Shown: positions 52,641 through 61,826 of the stretch, piece by piece
Layout of the letters: each line of letters begins with the position of its first letter
How positions within the stretch are numbered: the first letter of the stretch is position 1
Source of the DNA: Bacteroidota bacterium
GTDB taxonomy: Bacteria > Bacteroidota > Ignavibacteria > Ignavibacteriales > Melioribacteraceae
Length of the DNA stretch: 64,000 nt
NCBI GenBank assembly: GCA_018818165.1
Contig: JAHISP010000080.1
Coordinates: 1 to 64,000 of the forward strand
Reading direction: 5' to 3'
Program-made: the position numbers and the translations under genes
The notes under the pieces: model-generated
Databases searched by the model: none
Told to the model about the DNA's origin: nothing
Seen by the model: the letters and a program-made list of their open reading frames with translations, nothing else

Positions 52641-53291
52641 ATTATTTTATACAAATATCAAAATTCAATTATTGCTAGCATTGCTTTACATTTCTAATAT
52701 CATTTTCTGTTTTCAGTCTTGGGATGACACAACTTTTTACGAACATTATCATAATTTATCTGGTTTCTAATACAGCTTAATAAGCTTCTCATTATCTGTT
52801 TTGCAATTCGGCAAACCGCACTACAATGTAGCTCGAATTGCTGATTCGAGAGCTTTGGCATTTACAAGTTTGCTATCACACTTTTATAAGAACATTGTTG
52901 AAATTTATCCGATTTCAAATACGGTTTAACAAGTTTGTCATTATCGGCATTGCGATTCAGCGAATCGCCAAATATTGCAGCTCGAATTGCTGATTCGAGA
53001 GCTTTACCATTTACAAGTTTGCTATTAACAATACAAAAATTAATATATCTAATCTATCTTGTCTTTTTTATCTAAAAACCAATGGTCTTGGATTCTTCCT
53101 GTTTTCAGTCTTTGGACACATCATTTTTATTTTGTATATACTTCAAAAGACTTATCGGAATATTTTGCGGAATAGTTAGATATAATAACAATTAAATTTG
53201 CTTGTAGGAATTAGTTATTCAATTTAATAACATTATTAAATGTTAGTAAACAACTTTTGTTTAAGAATTTATACCATTCGATAAGAAAAAT
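52641..53291. other. Non-coding interval with duplicated block
   Basis: No gene is seen in these ~650 bases. They contain the two-copy repeat at 52742-53036. On both sides of that repeat stands a related short sequence: TGTTTTCAGTCTTGGGA at about 52709 and TGTTTTCAGTCTTTGGA at about 53099. The rest is AT-rich. Confidence 0.5.
52742..53036. repeat. Tandem pair of ~148-bp repeats with internal hairpins
   Basis: Copy 1 (52742-52890) and copy 2 (52891-53036) are diverged direct repeats. Both begin AACATT, share TTTATC, ACAAGTTTGCTAT and the hairpin CTCGAAT-TGCTG-ATTCGAG (52832-52850 and 52981-52999). Copy 2 also has a GCGATTC-AGC-GAATCGC hairpin, decayed in copy 1. The sequence is not coding. 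It may be a mobile repeat that inserted twice or was duplicated in place. Confidence 0.65.
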
Positions 53292-53327
53292 TGTCACTAT
53301 CCCCAAAATAATTTTGGGGATAGTAAC
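53292..53327 (-). terminator. Terminator of the ATP-citrate-lyase-like operon
   Basis: ACTATCCCCAAAAT (53296-53309) is the perfect complement of ATTTTGGGGATAGT (53311-53324), and the stem extends outward by three further pairs after one mismatch. On the minus strand it follows the stop of the large-subunit gene by about ten bases and is followed by TTTTT, as expected for an intrinsic terminator. Confidence 0.75.
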
Positions 53328-53336
53328 ATAAAGAAA

Positions 53337-56063
53337 TTACAAAATATATGACAATTCACTTTGTGGAGTTCGGCAATCCATATCCAAACCACGATCTCTA
53401 TGATCTGCAATTTCGGCTGCAACTCCTATTGATCGTCCATAAAGGAACAATGTAAACACCAAATCCTGAATTTGTTGTTTGCTAATTTTACCAGCTTGGA
53501 AATCTTTCCAGACTAACTTTAATGTAAGCACCGCAAGCACTGCATCAACATTAACACAGAACACATTATGAGTAGCGCCTTCGTTGAATAGTTCTTTAAC
53601 AAGTATGTGATAGAAATCCAAAAAGACATTATATACATTTCGCTTCTCTAATTCACCACTAACAAATTGCTCACGAGGGTCAAAATTTACATCGTTGCCT
53701 TTAAACACTGGATGATTTATGCAAGGAACTCGTTTGTAATTTAACTCACCAAAATCTTTTGCATGTTTTTTGAATCCAGCATATTCTTTTGCGGCTTTAG
53801 TAGCCAATTCATTTAAATTGATTGAAGAATTAATTTCACCAGGATCAGTAATTTTTATTCCTTCAAATATTTGAAGTAAATATTCAATTGCTTCAAAACC
53901 ATTTCCACCATGAGCCAATCCAGTATTAGCCATAAATCCCACAAACGCCATTGAAATATTATTTCGCGCGCTAACAGTTTCTTTAGACCCTTTTGCAGAA
54001 ATTGTGCCTGGTCCATTTGTTAATGTTAGTCCAATTAATGTCTTAAATTCAAATAAGTCCGCTTCTGTTGGAACTCTATTAAAAAGTATTTTAAATGCAT
54101 TATCAGTAAAACTATTGTTGATATTGGAAATTTTTTGATCTGTCAACTTTTTCCAGAAAGAATTGTTTTCGGCATCAATTACTGAATAAGCAAATATTCT
54201 TGAAATTACATACAAATACGAAATTGAATCTTCAACCACAGATTTGCTTATTCGTTTTTCGAGCATTGGTTTCCAGAAAACGCAAACTGCAATTGTTGCC
54301 AAAAGAAACTCGTGTGAATCTTTAATATATAGCTTATTATCCTCAGCAATTTTAAGAATATATTGACAAACCTTTAGTGAAATGCAATTTTTCTTGCTTT
54401 TTTTAACTTCTTTATAAAGCATATCTGCAACTTCGCTTTGGCGCTGTTCTTTTTTAGTAAGTAAATGTTCTTTTATATATTCTTCAACTTCAGTTGGAAT
54501 ACTTTTATTACTATCAATAATTCCAAATTCGCGAATTAAATCAATAATAAATTTTGCGTGTTTTCTAGAATTTGCAATTAGTGGTTTATCACCAATCATT
54601 GCAACTTGCGAACTAATATATGCATTTGGAGTTGCACCATTTGCTTTTGCAGTATTGATATTTATTATTGCTTTTGGATTCATCTTTAAAAAGATATTCA
54701 ACAATAAATTCAATGATGGAATATCTTCTTTATCAGGCATTACTTTGGCTAATGAAAAATAAATATTTTCCTCAACAGAATTTTTTGACAATTCTAAAAT
54801 TGGTGAATTATGCAATTCGGCTACTTGATTATCAGGGTTCATTTTAGAAACACCAGATTTATTACGCATATTTTGTCGTAAATATTGCGCTCCAACTTGC
54901 TTGTTTATTTCGGCAATTTGCTGGTCATAAGGTTCCATTGCTTTAACCACTGGAATATCCAATTCTGCAGGTAATTTCAAAAAATTATCCGAAAGCCATG
55001 GTTTTAAAGAAAGATCTCCTTCTGATGCAAAATCTGGTTCTTCGTCAAGTTTTTCAAATACTGCTTTCATGGCTTCTGGAAAATGCTGAATATTTGCGAC
55101 TCTAACGCCACGTTTACTTATTTTAGGATTTGCAGGATTAAAGCATTTTATCCCAAAATAATCATCAAACCATTTTTCTTTGGATTCTGCATCATCTCCA
55201 CCTCCAGCTAATGCGCCAGCGTGCCCACATGGTCTGGAAATATTTTTTTTCCATCTTCCAGTAACGCAAACAACAATTGGTTTATTAAATCCAAATTTTC
55301 TCTCCTTTATCCAATCGAGAGCCATTTTTTCGTAATAACCACCTGGTTCAACATAAAGTGCAATTGCTTTTGTACGTGGATCATTTTGCGCAGCGTATAA
55401 AAATTCTGGAAGGGCAAAATGAATATAAACATCTTTGCCAGAGCTAACAGCAGTTGTAATTCCAAAACCTGCTGTACGCAGATATTCTGCCATAGTTGTT
55501 GTAAAGTTTCCAGAATTTGAGTGTATTGCCACGGATCCTTTTTTTAATGTTTCGCCGGGATTATCGCCGCCTAAAGCTCCACCCACTCTAACATTATCCC
55601 AAACATTTGCCACGCCAAGTGAATTAGCACCCACAATATCAACACCAACTTCTTGACAGATAAATCTAATATTTCTTGCATCGCGTGCTGACATTTTTTC
55701 GGTAACAATAACAATTCTTTTTAAATCAACGTTATATGTTACTAGTTCCGAAACGGCTTGACTTACAGCAGAAGGAGGTAAATAAACTACTCCTATATCA
55801 AACTTATGCCCATGTTCCATAACATCTCTTACACTTTGATAGTAAGGAATATTTCCAATTTTTGTTTCAAGAACTCCACTTCTTCCATATTGAACCCCAG
55901 CAACAACATTTCCACCACTATACTCGTGCGATACCGGTGTTACTTTACGGCTTTCAGTTCCCAAAATATTTATTACACATACCTTACTTTTAACTGTTAC
56001 TAATTCTTCTAAAGAATGAACACCCACAAAATAAGGGAACGGTTTAGTTTTTAATTGTCTCAT
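53337..56063 (-). CDS. aclA: ATP-citrate-lyase-like large subunit (CoA-ligase plus citrate-synthase-like), extended
   Basis: 908 residues. Residues ~1-330 are a succinyl-CoA-synthetase-alpha-like part: GVQYGRSGVLETKIGNIPYY, PPSAVSQAV, IVGANSLGV, SNSGNFTTTMAEYLR and the phosphohistidine loop with H281 in RPCGHAGALAGGG. The C-terminal ~270 residues are citrate-synthase-like (NGPGTISAKGSKETVSARNNIS, MANTGLAHGGNGFEAIEYLL, NVFCVNVDAVLAVL). Together they define ATP citrate lyase or a citryl-CoA synthetase/lyase, which cleaves citrate to acetyl-CoA and oxaloacetate. It is about 300 residues longer than Chlorobium AclA; the extra part (~340-640) is helical. The subtype, and whether it supports a reductive TCA cycle, is uncertain. 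The small-subunit gene lies 29 bases upstream in the same operon. Confidence 0.82.
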   Translation of the reverse strand: MRQLKTKPFPYFVGVHSLEELVTVKSKVCVINILGTESRKVTPVSHEYSGGNVVAGVQYGRSGVLETKIGNIPYYQSVRDVMEHGHKFDIGVVYLPPSAVSQAVSELVTYNVDLKRIVIVTEKMSARDARNIRFICQEVGVDIVGANSLGVANVWDNVRVGGALGGDNPGETLKKGSVAIHSNSGNFTTTMAEYLRTAGFGITTAVSSGKDVYIHFALPEFLYAAQNDPRTKAIALYVEPGGYYEKMALDWIKERKFGFNKPIVVCVTGRWKKNISRPCGHAGALAGGGDDAESKEKWFDDYFGIKCFNPANPKISKRGVRVANIQHFPEAMKAVFEKLDEEPDFASEGDLSLKPWLSDNFLKLPAELDIPVVKAMEPYDQQIAEINKQVGAQYLRQNMRNKSGVSKMNPDNQVAELHNSPILELSKNSVEENIYFSLAKVMPDKEDIPSLNLLLNIFLKMNPKAIININTAKANGATPNAYISSQVAMIGDKPLIANSRKHAKFIIDLIREFGIIDSNKSIPTEVEEYIKEHLLTKKEQRQSEVADMLYKEVKKSKKNCISLKVCQYILKIAEDNKLYIKDSHEFLLATIAVCVFWKPMLEKRISKSVVEDSISYLYVISRIFAYSVIDAENNSFWKKLTDQKISNINNSFTDNAFKILFNRVPTEADLFEFKTLIGLTLTNGPGTISAKGSKETVSARNNISMAFVGFMANTGLAHGGNGFEAIEYLLQIFEGIKITDPGEINSSINLNELATKAAKEYAGFKKHAKDFGELNYKRVPCINHPVFKGNDVNFDPREQFVSGELEKRNVYNVFLDFYHILVKELFNEGATHNVFCVNVDAVLAVLTLKLVWKDFQAGKISKQQIQDLVFTLFLYGRSIGVAAEIADHRDRGLDMDCRTPQSELSYIL

Positions 56064-56092
56064 TTTATTTTCAAATCCTTAAATTTACACTT

Positions 56093-57364
56093 CTATTTAC
56101 TTTTAGCAATTTGTTTTAGATACTCTTTCTTACCACTTTCACCCCACCATTTATCAATTTTTTTGGCATATTCAATAGTGCGAATCATCGAAGTATCAAA
56201 TCCAAAAATTTTGTATGGCAGTTTAAGTGTATCTAGAATATCTTTTGCATAAAACATTCCTTTTACCAAATTTGGACCACCGCGACCAATTACAACATAA
56301 ATAGGACGGCTGCCGTTCTTTGCCATGTGGTCTCTAAGTGCATCGAAAACACCTTTAAATGTAACATAAATATCTGTATTGTTGGCTTTGCCGCCAATTA
56401 ATAAAAGAACATTTGCTGTATCTAACCAGTGATTAAACACAATTTTACCAATTTCATACATCTTTTCGTATGGAGGATTGCCGCCAAAATCTGATGAAAA
56501 TATTGCAGCCGATTCCAAAGTTTCAGTTGCTGCTGAGTTAGCTCCGCCACCAAACATAAATGGAATTATTGTGCCTTTAGGATTTAATTCCAAAACATCA
56601 CTCTGCCCTTGATAAGTTCTAAGCTTGTTTATTTCAGCTTCAAATGGCGAAACATCGGTTTCAAAAATTCCAATTGGCAAACCAACTCTTTTCCATGCTG
56701 GGTTATCTTGATCGAAAGATGCTTTTAAATCGCAAGCAATAGGAACATAATGATTTCCTTTTTTCATTACACGAAGCGGATTTATTTCAATGGTTGTAAG
56801 TCCGTAGTTTTCATATAAATCCCAAAGTTTTGGAATATACTGAACTAGCGAAGAAATAAATTTTTGGGGACAACCAGTATCGGTAAGTGTATTGGTAATA
56901 TCAAACGATTTTAATCCAATAAAAGGATCAATTTCCAGAATTTTTTTCTTGTCGGAAGAAAGACTTTCAATATCAACACCTCCATGTGGAGTAATTGTAA
57001 ATATTGGCTTTCTGTGAACAGTTGAAGCAGTAATACTAAAATAGACTTCTAATTCAGCTTCAATAAAAGCTTCCATTGTAACACCATTAGCTTGTGTTAC
57101 GGTATTTCCATGTTTTATTTTAGCAAAATATAATTCTTTCTTTGCTTCAAGAGCATCGTGTAAATTATCTACTATTTTTACTAAACCCGCTTTACCTTTT
57201 TTACCAACACCTCCGTAAAAAAAGGGTTTCACAACCAGCTTGCCATATTTGTCAAGCATTTGCTGTATTTCTTCTTTCGTTGCTCCACCGGTTATTACTT
57301 CGGCGTACGGAAACTCAACTAGGTCGAGCAATTTTGAACCGTATCTTAATCCCGATAATTGCAT
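56093..57364 (-). CDS. aclB: ATP-citrate-lyase-like small subunit (ATP-grasp)
   Basis: About 423 residues. The start is put at the ATG at 57364 (MQLSGLRYGSKLLD), preceded by AGGTAG; an in-frame TTG 18 bases upstream is less likely. The N-terminal part is an ATP-grasp domain (YGKLVVKPFFYGGVGKKGKAGLVKI, VTMEAFIEAELEVYFSITAS, TITPHGGVDIE, LTTIEINPLRV). The C-terminal part is a CoA-ligase/flavodoxin-like domain (GTIIPFMFGGGANSAATETL, VLLLIGGKANNTD, PIYVVIGRGGPNLVKGM). It provides ATP binding and citrate phosphorylation for the large subunit. It is the first gene of the operon, whose promoter lies in the ~580-base gap before the TM1266-like gene. Confidence 0.85.
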   Translation of the reverse strand: MQLSGLRYGSKLLDLVEFPYAEVITGGATKEEIQQMLDKYGKLVVKPFFYGGVGKKGKAGLVKIVDNLHDALEAKKELYFAKIKHGNTVTQANGVTMEAFIEAELEVYFSITASTVHRKPIFTITPHGGVDIESLSSDKKKILEIDPFIGLKSFDITNTLTDTGCPQKFISSLVQYIPKLWDLYENYGLTTIEINPLRVMKKGNHYVPIACDLKASFDQDNPAWKRVGLPIGIFETDVSPFEAEINKLRTYQGQSDVLELNPKGTIIPFMFGGGANSAATETLESAAIFSSDFGGNPPYEKMYEIGKIVFNHWLDTANVLLLIGGKANNTDIYVTFKGVFDALRDHMAKNGSRPIYVVIGRGGPNLVKGMFYAKDILDTLKLPYKIFGFDTSMIRTIEYAKKIDKWWGESGKKEYLKQIAKSK

Positions 57365-57945
57365 GTTACTACCTACTAACAATTTATAAAAAATATTTAA
57401 TTACATATCAGTATCAAATAATAAATTAGTCTCAATTAAGAGTCAAGTATTATTGTTTTTCGTATTTGCAAGATAAGTTAAGGTGACTTTTAAAAGAGAA
57501 TTGAACTTGAAAAATAAAAGAGCAAATCTATATAATTTAGATTTCCTTGCTGTCAATAATATTTATTTGACAATGCTAAATTAAATAAAGGTTGGGAAGT
57601 AACAAAGTAAATCATTTATGTTTTCCAAAATTATTTGTTTTTAGCTTAAATTTGATGTTTTGTGAAAAATTTTTCGCAGTAATAAGACTTTACAATTCGA
57701 TTTTAATTGCAATTGAGTAATATGTAATTTAGTTTTCATAATACAAATTTGTTCTTTTATGTTTATAAACAACTTAACTCCGTTCTGCTTCGATTAATAT
57801 TCGGATTAGAAGGGAATATTAAAAATATTTTATTAATTATCATCCTGTGATGAAGGAATAAATTCTAACATTAAGGGATGGGTGAAAAGCCATAGAATTG
57901 TAATTTCCAGCAATCCCCATCTCTTTTAAAGATGGGGATTTTTTT
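57365..57945. other. Divergent non-coding region with structured leader at its right end
   Basis: The gap separates the minus-strand lyase operon from the plus-strand TM1266-like/TonB-receptor operon and should hold both promoters. Apart from the leader at 57855-57945 and a small hairpin TCATC-CTGT-GATGA at 57840-57853 directly before it, I see only AT-rich sequence. Confidence 0.5.
57855..57945 (+). promoter_or_regulatory. Candidate riboswitch/attenuator before TM1266-like gene and TonB receptor
   Basis: Three mutually dependent helices can be drawn. P1: GGAA (57855-57858) and AATTCTA (57861-57867) with TAGAATT (57893-57899) and TTCC (57905-57908). Terminator: AATCCCCATC (57912-57921) with GATGGGGATT (57931-57940), followed by a T run that ends at the ATG at 57946. 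Antiterminator: AAGGGATGGG (57873-57882), which lies inside the P1 loop, with CCCATCTCTT (57916-57925), ten pairs with one G-U. The last two cannot form together. This is the logic of a transcription-attenuating riboswitch. It does not match a riboswitch class I know; in particular the cobalamin consensus is absent. Confidence 0.65.
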
Positions 57946-58194
57946 ATGGAAAAAAAATATCACACAATAACTATCACAATTTATGATAGGAACTTTGCGT
58001 TCAACAAAGTTGGTGAATTACTGCATGAATATGCTGAGGATATTCATCTTCGTGTCGGTTATCCGGTTCCAGACAAAAACACATCTGTAATATTTATAAT
58101 TGTAACTTTAACTAATAACGAGCTTGGTGCTTTAAGCGGAAAGTTAGGACAAATCGATTCTGTTAAAGTGAAATCCACCACATTAAAATTTTAG
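57946..58194 (+). CDS. TM1266-like small ACT-fold protein
   Basis: 82 residues, matching the small family typified by Thermotoga TM1266 and often annotated as iron-only hydrogenase system regulator: opening MEKKYHTITITIYDRNF, then LLHEYAEDIHLRVGYP, an NTSVIFIIVTLTNNELGALSGKLGQIDSVKVKS core. The fold is ACT/ferredoxin-like and could bind a small ligand or metal. The biochemical role is not established. There is no Shine-Dalgarno sequence: the T run of an intrinsic terminator abuts the ATG. The TonB receptor gene begins ten bases after its stop, so the two form an operon governed by the leader. Confidence 0.8.
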   Translation: MEKKYHTITITIYDRNFAFNKVGELLHEYAEDIHLRVGYPVPDKNTSVIFIIVTLTNNELGALSGKLGQIDSVKVKSTTLKF

Positions 58195-58203
58195 GAGTGT
58201 TTT

Positions 58204-60486
58204 GTGAAATTTATAATTTTTATACTGTTTGCTTATGCAAATATTGTTTTTGCCCAATTTGGAAAATTGAGTGGTACAGTTGTTAACGAAAATAATCAAA
58301 TATTAGTTGGTGCTAATATTTCCGTTAATGAAATTTATTTGAAAACTACTTCCAATTTATCTGGAAATTTTATTTTTTCTAAAATTCCAACTGGAAAATA
58401 TACTTTAACTGTTTCGCATATTGGATATAAACCTAAAATAGATAGTATTTTTATTAAAAATGAAAAAACAATTAATCTTAAAATAGCCTTATCAGTTTCA
58501 CAAATTTATACGGGTGAAGTTAAAGTAATTAGCACAAAATCAGAAAAACTTGAGCGCGATATTTCTCTTCCAATGGAAGTAATTGGTAGCAAAGTTTTAG
58601 AAGCTGGTTCATACATTTCTATTTCCGATGCTTTAAAAAATGAACCAGGTTTAGCTATAGCAAGAGATGGAGTTTGGGGAACTCATGTTTCAATCCGTGG
58701 ATTAAGTCGTAATAATATTGTTACTTTAGTTGATGGAAATCGTGTTGAAACTTCTAATAATCTTGCGGCAGGACTTTCAATGATTGATGTAAATGATATT
58801 GAAAGAATTGAAGTTATTAAAGGCGGTGCCTCTTCACTTTATGGAACTGGTGCAACAGGTGGCGTAATTAATATTCAAACAAAAGGCGGAATTTATAATG
58901 ACTCATTCAAATTGAATGGCTCATTTCTAAGTGGGTTTAACTCTGTAAATAATGGTAGTCTTGGAAATATTTCAGTTAATGCAGGTGCTAGCAATTGGTT
59001 TGCAAAATTAAGCGGCTCCATTAGAAATGCCGAAAACACTGAAACTCCAGAAGGTACTTTGGAAAACAGTCAATTTCATGATAACAATATTTCTGTGTTA
59101 TTTGGGTTTATCCCTTTTGAAAATAATGAACTACAAGTGAGCTATCAAAATTTTAAAGCAACAGATGTTGGAATTCCTGGAGGAAAAACATTTCCTGTAA
59201 CAGCCACAGCGTCTTATCCAATAGAAGAAAGAAAAATGTTTAGCGCTGAATATAAAATTAATAATCTTTCAGAAGTTCTTGCAAACACTTCGGTTAAATA
59301 TTTTCATCAAACATTAAAACGTGAAGTTTTGCTTATTCCAAGCGCAACCGTAAAAATGACACCAGGAGCTGACCATATAATTGATGGAATTCAATTACAA
59401 ACAAATTGGTTATTCGGCAAAAAGCATTGGGTTGTATCTGGCATTGATGCTTGGCAGCGCGAATATAATGGGCATCGAGAAAAAACAATTTCTAACTTGA
59501 ATAAAATTATTGGTGATATTCCTATTCCAAATTCAAAATTTCAGAGTGTTGGAATTTTTGCGCAAGATGAAATTCGTTTAATTGATAATAAGTTAAGTTT
59601 AACGGTTGGTGGAAGATTTGATCAAATTCATATTACTAGTGATGACGCCAGAAATCCAAACTACATAATTGTTAATGGAGTTAGAAATGACTCGCCGCCA
59701 AGTAATCCACAGGCATCTTTTAAGGCATCCAATACTTATAATCATTCTTGGAGCGCAAACATTGGAATGCTTTATAATTTAATGACTAACATTGATTTAA
59801 CACTTAATTTAGCACGAACATTCCGCTCACCTAATCTTGAAGAAAGATTCCAATATATAGATCTTGGTGGAAATATATATTTAGGAAATCCAGATTTAAA
59901 CCCAGAGCAAGGATATTTCTTTGATGCAGGAATTCGCATTTGGAATTCTAATTTTACACTTAAAGGAAATGTATTTTATAACTCATTTTACAATTTGGTT
60001 ATTGATAAAGAAGTAATTTCAGACAGTCTATTTATAAAAAATAATGTTGGTGAGGCGCGTTTATACGGTTTTGATTTTTCTCTTGAATATAATTTTTATA
60101 AAGAGATGGTGCTTTATTCATCAATAGCTTATGTGCGCGGTGAAGACACTGGAAATGATTTGGATCTTCCAGAAATTGCACCGCTTAATGGCAGACTTGG
60201 ATTTCGCACAAAATTGACTGACTTATTTAATTTAAATTTTACAGCATCTGTTTTTGCAGAACAGGATAAAATTGCTCAAGGTGAAGAAAAAACTCCAGGA
60301 TATGCAACTTTTGATTGTTCATTTAACACAACAAAAATTAATTTATCTCTAGCAAATTTGGAATTATTTGCTGGAATTGAAAATATAACTGATGTAGCGT
60401 ACAGAAATCATTTAGCTACAAATCGTGGTTTAATTCGTTGGGAGCCAGGAAGAAATTTATTTATTAAGGCAAAATTAAGTTGGTAA
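58204..60486 (+). CDS. TonB-dependent receptor (siderophore/cobalamin/metal type)
   Basis: 760 residues from GTG 58204, which follows a TAGGAGTG ribosome-binding site. Signal peptide to about VFAQ; carboxypeptidase-regulatory-like domain ~22-100 (GKLSGTVVNENNQILVGANIS); plug ~115-235 (VSIRGLSRNNIVTLVDGNRVETSNNLAAGLSMIDVNDIERIEVIKGGASSLYGTGATGGVINIQTKG); barrel to the end, closing with NITDVAYRNHLATNRGLIRWEPGRNLFIKAKLSW. The size and plug fit FepA/BtuB/CirA-like receptors for iron chelates, cobalamin or other metals. It shares the operon and the attenuator-like leader with the TM1266-like gene, so substrate availability may control it at the RNA level. Confidence 0.9.
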   Translation: MKFIIFILFAYANIVFAQFGKLSGTVVNENNQILVGANISVNEIYLKTTSNLSGNFIFSKIPTGKYTLTVSHIGYKPKIDSIFIKNEKTINLKIALSVSQIYTGEVKVISTKSEKLERDISLPMEVIGSKVLEAGSYISISDALKNEPGLAIARDGVWGTHVSIRGLSRNNIVTLVDGNRVETSNNLAAGLSMIDVNDIERIEVIKGGASSLYGTGATGGVINIQTKGGIYNDSFKLNGSFLSGFNSVNNGSLGNISVNAGASNWFAKLSGSIRNAENTETPEGTLENSQFHDNNISVLFGFIPFENNELQVSYQNFKATDVGIPGGKTFPVTATASYPIEERKMFSAEYKINNLSEVLANTSVKYFHQTLKREVLLIPSATVKMTPGADHIIDGIQLQTNWLFGKKHWVVSGIDAWQREYNGHREKTISNLNKIIGDIPIPNSKFQSVGIFAQDEIRLIDNKLSLTVGGRFDQIHITSDDARNPNYIIVNGVRNDSPPSNPQASFKASNTYNHSWSANIGMLYNLMTNIDLTLNLARTFRSPNLEERFQYIDLGGNIYLGNPDLNPEQGYFFDAGIRIWNSNFTLKGNVFYNSFYNLVIDKEVISDSLFIKNNVGEARLYGFDFSLEYNFYKEMVLYSSIAYVRGEDTGNDLDLPEIAPLNGRLGFRTKLTDLFNLNFTASVFAEQDKIAQGEEKTPGYATFDCSFNTTKINLSLANLELFAGIENITDVAYRNHLATNRGLIRWEPGRNLFIKAKLSW

Positions 60487-60947
60487 AAGATTTATAAATT
60501 TATTGGTCACAGTAGGAGTTAAAACTATGCACTTATGTGCATGTCGCTTTATCTTCCAAAAGTGACTTAAGAATTAGCAAACGACAAAAGATAAATTTCA
60601 AACAAATAACAAAAACGAATTTTTAAAAAAAGCCCAACTTTTCAAAAAAGTTGGGCTTTTTAAACCGCAAAGTTTGAATATTAGAAATTGAAATTTGCAT
60701 ATTATTTGGTTTTTGTGGTTTATAATTTGGTCTTTCAAACAGAATTTTACGATTACTGAGCTTGGCTAAGTATTCGTAACCAAAACTATGGACTTGCAGT
60801 CCATGGTTGTTTTTGCGAGCAGAGCGAAGCAATCTTTATAAATTGGCTTATATCAAAGATAGCTTCGCCTAACAACAACTAGCAATTAAGTATCAGCTTT
60901 TGAGTAACATTGTATAACATTTTTATAATAATTATGGTAATCAATAA
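60487..60947. other. Non-coding interval with terminator and small palindrome
   Basis: Holds the strong terminator at 60627-60661. At about 60787-60803 stands a perfect palindrome ATGGACT-TGC-AGTCCAT, inside a stretch (60750-60880) of slightly higher GC that may be repeat-derived. No gene is seen. Confidence 0.45.
60627..60661 (+). terminator. Bidirectional intrinsic terminator
   Basis: AAAAAGCCCAACTTTT (60627-60642) is the perfect complement of AAAAGTTGGGCTTTTT (60646-60661), with a three-base CAA loop. A-run and T-run flank the GC part on both sides. It lies 140 bases behind the TonB receptor. Confidence 0.9.
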
Positions 60948-61826
60948 ATGGAATGGATAGTACTCGCTTTTATGTCTGCAATATTTTCCGCAATTGCGAC
61001 AATTTTTGAAAAGAAAAATCTTTTCACACTTGACGCACTTCAATTTTCTTTTGTTTTGGCACTTTTGAATATGGTTTTTTCAATTCCATTTTTTTATGAT
61101 GTTGATTTTGCAACAATTTCAACCACTAGTTTATTTGTTTTATACTTAAAAACTATTTTAGGCGCACTGGCTTTTTTGTGTGTAATGCTGGCAATAAAAA
61201 ACATGGATATTAGCGGTTCACTACCTTTGCTAGTTTTAACGCCTGGATTAGTCGCAATTTTTGCTTTTCTATTTATTGATGAATCATTAAGCACATTTGA
61301 AATTGTTGGTATGTTTCTTTTGCTGATTGGCACTTACTTTTTGGAAGCAAAACCAGGCTACAATTTACTTTATCCATTCAAGGTTTTTTATAAATCCAAG
61401 TATCATCACTATATAATTTTTGCTCTTCTTTTATTTACTATTACAGCAATTTTGGATAAAGTTTTGCTTAAAAAATATCAATTACCTCCACACGCTTTTC
61501 TTGGATTTCAGCAAATATTTTTGGCTTTTAACTTTTTAATTATTGTTTTATTTGCTAAAAAAAATCCAGTAATGCTTATTAAATCAATCGATAAACAAAT
61601 TTGGGGTTGGATTTTAGTAACATCCATACTTTCTGTTGGATATAGATATACTCAAATTGAAGCTGTTAAACTTGCACCTGTTGCTCTAGTACTTTCGGTT
61701 AAACGAACATCTGTATTCTTTGCAGCAATAGGCGGTGGTAAAATATTTAATGAAACAAATCTGCTCAAAAAAGCTTTGGCCACAGCAATTATGATTGCCG
61801 GCGCAATATTTATTGTAAATAATTGA
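60948..61826 (+). CDS. EamA/DMT-superfamily transporter
   Basis: 292 residues with ten hydrophobic helices arranged as two EamA repeats: the first half starts WIVLAFMSAIFSAIATIFEKKNL, the second IIFALLLFTITAILDKVLLKKYQLPPHAFLG. Typical are SLPLLVLTPGLVAIFAFLFIDESLSTFEIVGMFLLLIGTYFL and APVALVLSVKRTSVFFAAIGGGKIFNE. Members export or import amino acids, nucleotide precursors or other metabolites; the substrate is not predictable. It is transcribed alone, preceded by the terminator region and followed by 290 non-coding bases. Confidence 0.88.
   Translation: MEWIVLAFMSAIFSAIATIFEKKNLFTLDALQFSFVLALLNMVFSIPFFYDVDFATISTTSLFVLYLKTILGALAFLCVMLAIKNMDISGSLPLLVLTPGLVAIFAFLFIDESLSTFEIVGMFLLLIGTYFLEAKPGYNLLYPFKVFYKSKYHHYIIFALLLFTITAILDKVLLKKYQLPPHAFLGFQQIFLAFNFLIIVLFAKKNPVMLIKSIDKQIWGWILVTSILSVGYRYTQIEAVKLAPVALVLSVKRTSVFFAAIGGGKIFNETNLLKKALATAIMIAGAIFIVNN

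Noticed and set aside
57780-57945. Cobalamin riboswitch upstream of the TonB receptor operon
   Set aside because: The conserved B12 box and the paired GGTGAAAATCC/CCCGCAACTG elements are not present; only the general attenuator layout is.
60662-60880. tRNA or small RNA near the ATGGACT/AGTCCAT palindrome
   Set aside because: No cloverleaf can be drawn and there is no promoter or terminator around it.
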